Shown piece after piece: positions 58,745-64,000 of a DNA stretch of 64,000 nt. Position numbers and translations under genes: made by a program. The DNA is taken from assembly GCF_014192475.1 (NCBI RefSeq), contig NZ_JACHXZ010000002.1, positions 664,524-728,523 on the forward strand, given 5' to 3'. How positions within the stretch are numbered: the first letter of the stretch is position 1; each line of letters opens with the position of its first letter. Source of the DNA: Simiduia aestuariiviva (lineage in GTDB: Bacteria > Pseudomonadota > Gammaproteobacteria > Pseudomonadales > Cellvibrionaceae). Below the pieces are notes generated by a model. The model saw nothing but the letters and a program-made list of their open reading frames with translations. It had not been told where the DNA came from and made no database searches.

Positions 58745-59524
58745 TTACAGCTTGAGTTGGAATTCGTCGGCGTCTTCGAGCACGGGGAATTTATCGCGCA
58801 GACGGGCCAATTGAAAGGCAGATAATTCGGCGCGAAGCACTGTTTCACCGCCCTCGTTTTCTGCGATGGAGTCGCCTAAGGGATCGAGTATTTGACTGTC
58901 GCCGGCATAGGAAAAGCCCTCGCCATCCATTCCCACCCGGTTTACCCCCGCTACAAATGCCTGATTTTCTATGGCTCTCGCCGGCAATAATCGCTGCCAA
59001 TGGCGCGCCCGGGCCTCGGGCCAGTTTGCGACATAAAATAAAAGGTCGTAATCCTGACGAGATCGGCTCCACACGGGGAATCGCAAGTCGTAACAAATCA
59101 TAGGGCAGCAGCGCCAACCATGGCAGGTAAACACCTTGCGCTCAGCGCCCGCAGTAAAAACCGTGTGCTCACCAGCCATGCTGAACAGATGTCGCTTGTC
59201 GTAGGTGGCGTAGTCTCCGTTGGGGGGCATCCAGACCAAACGGTTGTAGTAACAACCCTCCTCTTCCACCAAATAGCTGCCCGCCAGCGTCAACTGATGG
59301 GCGGCGGCTTGCTCGGCCATCCATGCGAGCGTCGGTCCTTCTGCCGGCTCTGCAAAAGCCTCAGCGGCTTGCGTGAACCCCGTTGTAAAGGTTTCTGGCA
59401 ACAGCGCCAGATCTAATCCCAATGCGCTTTCTGCCAGGACATCGGCGAGTAGCGCCCGATTATCTTCGGGCGCCTGCCAAACCAAATCGGCCTGTAACAG
59501 CCCCACCGCCAATCGCTCTTTCAC
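58745..59524 (-). CDS. omega-amidase, nitrilase family (YafV-like)
   Basis: This carbon-nitrogen hydrolase would convert alpha-ketoglutaramate or related omega-amides. The 259-residue protein has the nitrilase triad: Glu in LLPETFTTGF, Lys in YDKRHLFSMAGEH and Cys in MICYDLRFPVWSR. The subfamily hallmark TTGFT and YDLRFP placement point to YafV/Nit2. It lies divergently opposite no gene and ends near the fadBA promoter. Confidence 0.9.
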   Translation of the reverse strand: MKERLAVGLLQADLVWQAPEDNRALLADVLAESALGLDLALLPETFTTGFTQAAEAFAEPAEGPTLAWMAEQAAAHQLTLAGSYLVEEEGCYYNRLVWMPPNGDYATYDKRHLFSMAGEHTVFTAGAERKVFTCHGWRCCPMICYDLRFPVWSRSRQDYDLLFYVANWPEARARHWQRLLPARAIENQAFVAGVNRVGMDGEGFSYAGDSQILDPLGDSIAENEGGETVLRAELSAFQLARLRDKFPVLEDADEFQLKL

Positions 59525-59556
59525 GCACTAACCTCCTCGTGGAACGTAACTGCTGA

Positions 59557-60489
59557 CTAGCGTTGCGCAACTTGCGACTTAGTGAGTTGCAGCGCTTTTT
59601 CGCGCGCAATTTCAGCCTGCTCGGGCTCCTCAATACGCTCCCAATACAGGGCCGATCGATACCAAGATGCCACGCTTTGCTGTCGATAATAATTTATGTA
59701 TTGCGCCTTTGAGTTTGCCTGCTGGCGCCAAGATAACATCACTTCGGCGGTCTCTGCAGATGATTGCCAAAGTCTCGCGGCCAGCTCGCGCTCTTTCGCC
59801 AAGGCCGCCAACTCTGCCGCCTGTTGATAGGCACTACCGGCATATCGCAACACATTCATCGCCAGTATTTGTCGCTTGCGTTGTAATTTCGCGTCGGACT
59901 CTGCCCGCTCTGCCCACAGCCCGCGCGCGCGCAGATATAGCGTCTCGCCCAGCGCGGCCATGTCTTCGTATGCATCGCTCGCCACATCTTCGGCTTCATC
60001 TTTGTCATCTAACGCGCGCCAGCTGTCATAGGCCTGACGTTGAATGCCATAGATACGATCTAAGGTCGTGGACAGATTCTTGTAGACGGTGAGTGCATTG
60101 CCATAGGCGGAACTTTCAATATAGCGTTGGCTGCCCTCTAGGTCCTGATTGACCGACCAGTAAAACGCCTCGATCTGGTCTAACGATATTTCGATGGCCT
60201 CTTCAGAGGGCGATAACGTATCGCTGCGCGTCAAACTGAAAGGCATGGGTGCGCCCTGCAGGCCGGCAATCTGGCAATAGCCAGTTAATCCACCGGCCAA
60301 TTCGCAATCTTTTATCAACTGCACTTCTTGCTGCTGGCATATTGCGCGATCGTTAGCACTGTCGAGCGACGCGCAGTCACAACTGATGGTTAAACACTGA
60401 TTCGCAAATGCAATCGCGGGCCAGAATAAAAAGCCGGCGACTATGGCAGCCAGTCTTGTAAGGTGGGTCTTCGTACATTCTTTAAACAT
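59557..60489 (-). CDS. exported helical protein of unknown function
   Basis: This 310-residue protein has a signal peptide ending IAFANQ. The mature N-terminus has clustered cysteines (QCLTISCDCASLD, AICQQQ, KDCEL, GYCQIAG), then a long helical region rich in Ala, Glu and Arg, with TPR-like spacing in the last 100 residues. It may be a periplasmic scaffold. I do not recognise a family. The gene lies 32 bp upstream of the omega-amidase, on the same strand. Confidence 0.65.
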   Translation of the reverse strand: MFKECTKTHLTRLAAIVAGFLFWPAIAFANQCLTISCDCASLDSANDRAICQQQEVQLIKDCELAGGLTGYCQIAGLQGAPMPFSLTRSDTLSPSEEAIEISLDQIEAFYWSVNQDLEGSQRYIESSAYGNALTVYKNLSTTLDRIYGIQRQAYDSWRALDDKDEAEDVASDAYEDMAALGETLYLRARGLWAERAESDAKLQRKRQILAMNVLRYAGSAYQQAAELAALAKERELAARLWQSSAETAEVMLSWRQQANSKAQYINYYRQQSVASWYRSALYWERIEEPEQAEIAREKALQLTKSQVAQR

Positions 60490-60620
60490 TGCGGGCCCCT
60501 GTTATAACTATTGACTGTGATGGGCATCACCCTTTTGGTGCACCCCTACAGTAAAACGCCCAACTTGTGAGTGCAATACGTTATTAAACAAAGGGAGCTT
60601 AATTCGAAAAAGGCAGGCTG

Positions 60621-61772
60621 TTATGTCCGCAGCTTATAAAGTAAAAAACAGAGGAGAAAAGCCGCGAAGGCCATAGCGGCCGCCATCGCAAAGGTGGCTG
60701 CGGGTGCATACCCCCAAAGCAGGCCACTCAGCCATGCGCCAAGCGCGCCGCCAGCGCCAAAACACACCGATGAATACAAGGCCTGCCCCTGACCATCGGC
60801 ACCTTGAAACTCCCGCCGAATCCATTCGATTGCCAGCGCATGGGTTAAGCCAAAACTCGCCGCATGTAACAACTGCGCAAAGATCAACACTTCTATTTGC
60901 GACACAAATACTGCTATGAGTGCCCAGCGCAGGGCCGTCAGCCCTACTCCCCACAGCAACAAAGTGACCAGGGACGTTCGCGCCATCAATCGGTGCATAC
61001 ACCAAAACAAAACGATCTCTGCGACCACACCCAGCGCCCACAACCAACCGATGGTGGCTGCGCTGTAACCTGCCGACGCCAAGTACATGCTAAAGAAGGT
61101 GTAGTAAGGGCCATGACTCACTTGCAACAAAAAGGCGATCACTAAAAAAAGTATGATCGCCGGCTGACCGACCCGCCCCCGGATAGAGCGAGCGCCAGCA
61201 GTATCGAGCGATTGGGGGGCCTCCGGCACGTACAGGGAAGACAACCACAACACCACTAGGCAGGCCGCGGCGATGACGGGAAGCGATAAGATCCGGTCGC
61301 CTTCAAACCAATACCCCAGGCACACCACCGCAATAAAAAAGCCCAGTGACCCCCACTGGCGCACGAGGCTGTAGCGGCCGGTTCTCGGCGCCAAATGCGC
61401 GATCGTCACCACTTCAAATTGGGGCAGCACTGCATTCCAGAAAAAGGAGAAACTAAATAGCACCCACATCAGCCAGTAAAATTCCGTGCTGACAAAAATA
61501 CCCAGAAAGGAAACCAACGCCGCCAGGTTGCCGATGCGAATCCACGCCATGCGTCGACCGCGACGGTCAGATAACCAGCCCCAAATATTGGGTGCCAAGA
61601 TTCTGGTCACCATGAGCGTCGCAGTGAGTAGACCGATATCGTAACCACTGTACCCCAACGCTTGCAGGTACAGACTTAAAAACGGTACCAGTACGCCAAC
61701 GAGGGCGAAATAAGCGAAGTAGACGCCCGACATCCGCCAATAAGGCGCGGGCGATTGATCAGCGGCCGTCAC
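60621..61772 (-). CDS. MFS transporter (HcaT-like)
   Basis: This 383-residue major facilitator transporter has about twelve membrane helices. The start [25 protein letters not shown] and the loop motif [13 protein letters not shown] match the HcaT/LacY-like subfamily. Substrate is unknown, as HcaT relatives are not well characterised. A GTG at 61772 overlaps the aroC stop (GTGA), so it is coupled to aroC, an arrangement seen in Pseudomonas relatives. Confidence 0.86.
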   Translation of the reverse strand: MTAADQSPAPYWRMSGVYFAYFALVGVLVPFLSLYLQALGYSGYDIGLLTATLMVTRILAPNIWGWLSDRRGRRMAWIRIGNLAALVSFLGIFVSTEFYWLMWVLFSFSFFWNAVLPQFEVVTIAHLAPRTGRYSLVRQWGSLGFFIAVVCLGYWFEGDRILSLPVIAAACLVVLWLSSLYVPEAPQSLDTAGARSIRGRVGQPAIILFLVIAFLLQVSHGPYYTFFSMYLASAGYSAATIGWLWALGVVAEIVLFWCMHRLMARTSLVTLLLWGVGLTALRWALIAVFVSQIEVLIFAQLLHAASFGLTHALAIEWIRREFQGADGQGQALYSSVCFGAGGALGAWLSGLLWGYAPAATFAMAAAMAFAAFLLCFLLYKLRT

Positions 61773-62863
61773 CGGCGAGTGATGTCCGGAATTTGATGTA
61801 CGACATCGGCATTTTGCCCGCGATGGCGCAGCAGATGGTCCATCAATACGATCGCCATCATGGCTTCCGCGATGGGGGTTGCACGAATGCCCACGCAGGG
61901 GTCGTGCCGACCTTTTGTGACCACTTCAATGGGATTGCCGTGCACATCGATGCTGCGCCCGGGCAGATGTAAACTGGAAGTGGGTTTGAGCGCCAAGTGC
62001 GCCACAATATCTTGGCCGGATGAAATACCTCCCAAAATACCGCCCGCATGGTTGGACAAAAAGCCATCGGGGGTCAATTCATCCCGATGTTCTGTGCCCT
62101 TTTGGGCCACACAGGAAAACCCGGCGCCAATCTCTACGCCTTTTACGGCATTAATGCTCATCAGACCGTGGGCCAGATCGGCATCCAAGCGATCAAATAC
62201 CGGCTCACCCAATCCCGGCGGAACCCCGTTTGCTACCACCGTGATTTTGGCACCAATGGAGTTGCCCTCTTTGTTCAGCGCCTGCATATAAGCCTCCATT
62301 TCAGGCACCTTGCTGGCATCTGGACAAAAAAACGGATTTTGCGGCACCTGCGCCCAATCCACCGTTTCTATGGCAATGGGACCCAATTGTGAAAGGTAGC
62401 CGCGCACCTGCACGCCCAACACTTCACGCAAATACTTTTTGGCAATGGCACCCGCCGCCACCCGCATGGCCGTTTCTCGGGCCGAAGAGCGGCCGCCGCC
62501 GCGGTAATCGCGTACACCGTATTTATGCATATAGGTGTAGTCCGCGTGCGCAGGTCTGAACTGATCCTTGATATTGGCATAATCTTTGGAGCGTTGATCG
62601 GTATTTTCAATCAACAAGCCAATGGGTGTTCCAGTGGTCTTGCCCTCGAATACACCCGACAAAATTTTCACCGCATCGGCCTCCCGCCGCTGCGTGGTAT
62701 AACGCGACTGCCCGGGCTTGCGGCGATCGAGCTCCACTTGAATATCGGCTTCATTCAACGGCAGGCCCGGCGGGCATCCGTCCACAATACATCCCAGTGC
62801 GAGGCCATGGCTCTCGCCAAAAGTGGTCACAGTAAACAGCTTGCCAAAAGAGTTGCCAGACAT
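61769..62863 (-). CDS. aroC: chorismate synthase
   Basis: AroC makes chorismate, the branch point for aromatic amino acids, using reduced FMN. The 364-residue protein has the three signatures [41 protein letters not shown] and [17 protein letters not shown]. Length is normal. It lies 116 bp downstream of prmB, and its stop overlaps the MFS gene. Confidence 0.97.
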   Translation of the reverse strand: MSGNSFGKLFTVTTFGESHGLALGCIVDGCPPGLPLNEADIQVELDRRKPGQSRYTTQRREADAVKILSGVFEGKTTGTPIGLLIENTDQRSKDYANIKDQFRPAHADYTYMHKYGVRDYRGGGRSSARETAMRVAAGAIAKKYLREVLGVQVRGYLSQLGPIAIETVDWAQVPQNPFFCPDASKVPEMEAYMQALNKEGNSIGAKITVVANGVPPGLGEPVFDRLDADLAHGLMSINAVKGVEIGAGFSCVAQKGTEHRDELTPDGFLSNHAGGILGGISSGQDIVAHLALKPTSSLHLPGRSIDVHGNPIEVVTKGRHDPCVGIRATPIAEAMMAIVLMDHLLRHRGQNADVVHQIPDITRR

Positions 62864-62979
62864 AGTGGTCTCAATAATTCTCAGTCATCGCAATAAAGAG
62901 CGCGGATTATACGCGAAAACAGTCAATTGTTGCCTAACTACAAAAATTAACGATGCACTGCCACGCGCACCAGCGGCCC

Positions 62980-63888
62980 TCAGCTGCCGCCAAAGTAGCG
63001 GTCGATCTCTGTACGGGTCAGGGTAAACACGCCATGGCCACCCCGCTCAAATTCAACCCAGGTAAACGGCACCTCTGGGAATGCGGCCTCGAGCGCCACC
63101 CAACTGTTACCCACCTCAACAAACACCTGGCCCTGCGGGCTCAAATGTTGGTGCACCTGCTCTAGAAAGCGGCGCGTGAAGTCCAATCCGTCGTGCCCAG
63201 ACCCCAACCCGATGCTCGGTTCACACAAAAACTCGGGGGGCATAGTGGCCAAATCCTGAGAGTCTACATAGGGCGGATTGCAGACGATGACATCAAATTG
63301 CTGCCCCGCAAGCCCGCTAAAACCATCCGAGAGCACCGTTTGCACCTGCTCCTCTAAGGCGTACCGACTGATATTCGCCTCCGCCACCGAGAGTGCATCC
63401 GGGGAGATATCAGACAGGACCACCGCGGCCTCTGGAAAGGCATGCGCACAGGCAATGCCGATGCAGCCGCTGCCCGTACACATATCCAAAATACGCGTAG
63501 GTTCAGCCAGCAACCAAGGTGAAAAAGCCTGCTCGATTAATTCGCCCATGGGAGATCGCGGCACCAACACGCGCTCATCCACCGCAAAGGCCAAACCTGC
63601 AAACATCGCCTGCCCCGTTAAATAAGCCACGGGGATTCGCTCATTGATCCGTCGCGACAACAATCCAAACAACTTATCTCGCTCCGCCATACTCAAGCGA
63701 CATTCGAGCAGTGAGGGATCTTCGCTCCAATGCATATGCAACACGTGCAGCGCCAATTGAAGACTTTCGTCCCACGCGTTGTCGGTGCCGTGCCCGAAAA
63801 ACACCTCGGCCTTTAACATTTGGCTCGCGCCCCAGCGCACCCAGTCGCGCAGGGTTTGCAGTTCTTCCTTTGGATTGACCTGTGACAC
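62980..63888 (-). CDS. prmB: ribosomal protein uL3 glutamine methyltransferase PrmB
   Basis: PrmB methylates a glutamine side chain of ribosomal protein L3. The 302-residue protein has the SAM site [22 protein letters not shown] near residue 138 and the substrate-binding NPPY in [16 protein letters not shown] near residue 205. PREF-like [12 protein letters not shown] is the subfamily motif. The prmB-aroC adjacency is conserved in gammaproteobacteria. Confidence 0.94.
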   Translation of the reverse strand: MSQVNPKEELQTLRDWVRWGASQMLKAEVFFGHGTDNAWDESLQLALHVLHMHWSEDPSLLECRLSMAERDKLFGLLSRRINERIPVAYLTGQAMFAGLAFAVDERVLVPRSPMGELIEQAFSPWLLAEPTRILDMCTGSGCIGIACAHAFPEAAVVLSDISPDALSVAEANISRYALEEQVQTVLSDGFSGLAGQQFDVIVCNPPYVDSQDLATMPPEFLCEPSIGLGSGHDGLDFTRRFLEQVHQHLSPQGQVFVEVGNSWVALEAAFPEVPFTWVEFERGGHGVFTLTRTEIDRYFGGS

Positions 63889-64000
63889 GTGAACTCCCCA
63901 TGGATTTTACAGGCGGCTATTGTATTCCCATTGACCACAATGTCGAAAAAAATCATCCAGACTGCACTTGGCCCCGTAAACCACTGGCGCTGAGCAGCAT
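63889..64000. other. window end, no gene called
   Basis: The 112 bp to the window end hold the prmB promoter region. A minus-strand frame runs from the window edge to a TAA just upstream of prmB and could be the end of another gene, but it shows nothing recognisable. Confidence 0.4.

Overview
This window looks like a chromosomal segment of a marine gammaproteobacterium. The gene orders ppiD-hupB-lon-clpX-clpP-tig, gloB/methyltransferase/rnhA/dnaQ, fadB-fadA and prmB-aroC are typical of the Cellvibrionales/Pseudomonadales side of the class. A Na+-pumping oxaloacetate decarboxylase (oadGAB) and several c-di-GMP proteins fit an aquatic, surface-exploring lifestyle. A Simiduia/Saccharophagus-like genus is my inference from gene content; no rRNA is present to test it.

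Layout. 1-9.4 kb: rRNA modification genes (partial rsuA, rsmC), a DnaJ-domain protein, tRNA-Asn with promoter and terminator, ppnP, two HD-GYP proteins flanking an Lrp/AsnC regulator, a GST/metallo-beta-lactamase pair, a CheX-like phosphatase and a DegV protein. 9.4-12.9 kb: oadG-oadA-oadB. 13-17.4 kb: dusC, an MsbA-type ABC exporter and an SrmB-like helicase. 17.6-21 kb: a small secreted protein, then a CpxP/Spy-like gene divergent from cpxR-cpxA, with six GTAAA-like half-sites at 10-bp spacing between them. 21-24 kb: an SGNH-like lipoprotein, a Lys/Glu-rich secreted protein and a REP-associated tyrosine transposase preceded by 45-bp direct repeats.

24.2-28.6 kb is the most unusual stretch. 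Four minus-strand genes are each followed by an attC-like recombination site. This is an integron cassette array with no integrase gene in the window. One attC is split by an IS110-family element whose 5' leader is structured and may encode its guide (bridge) RNA. The upstream end of the array abuts about 200 bp of degenerate GTCTAnATCTAGAC repeats that end in a perfect 21-bp-arm palindrome.

28.8-36.6 kb: an orphan small gene, then the SOS mutagenesis operon imuA-imuB-dnaE2 behind a perfect LexA box, a divergent diguanylate cyclase, and an unknown protein ending in a beta-clamp-binding-like QLDLF tail. 36.6-43.7 kb: S33 peptidase, RluA-type pseudouridine synthase, dnaQ, rnhA, methyltransferase, gloB and mltD. 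43.8-52.7 kb: the protein quality-control cluster ppiD, hupB, lon, clpX, clpP, tig, and tRNA-Leu. 52.9-64 kb: a TraB-like protein, a mannose-6-phosphate-isomerase-like cupin, fadBA behind a PsrA-type operator, an omega-amidase, an unknown secreted protein, an MFS transporter, aroC and prmB.

The housekeeping blocks hang together as DNA replication and repair, proteostasis, envelope stress and fatty-acid oxidation. The accessory DNA is concentrated between about 21 and 29 kb.
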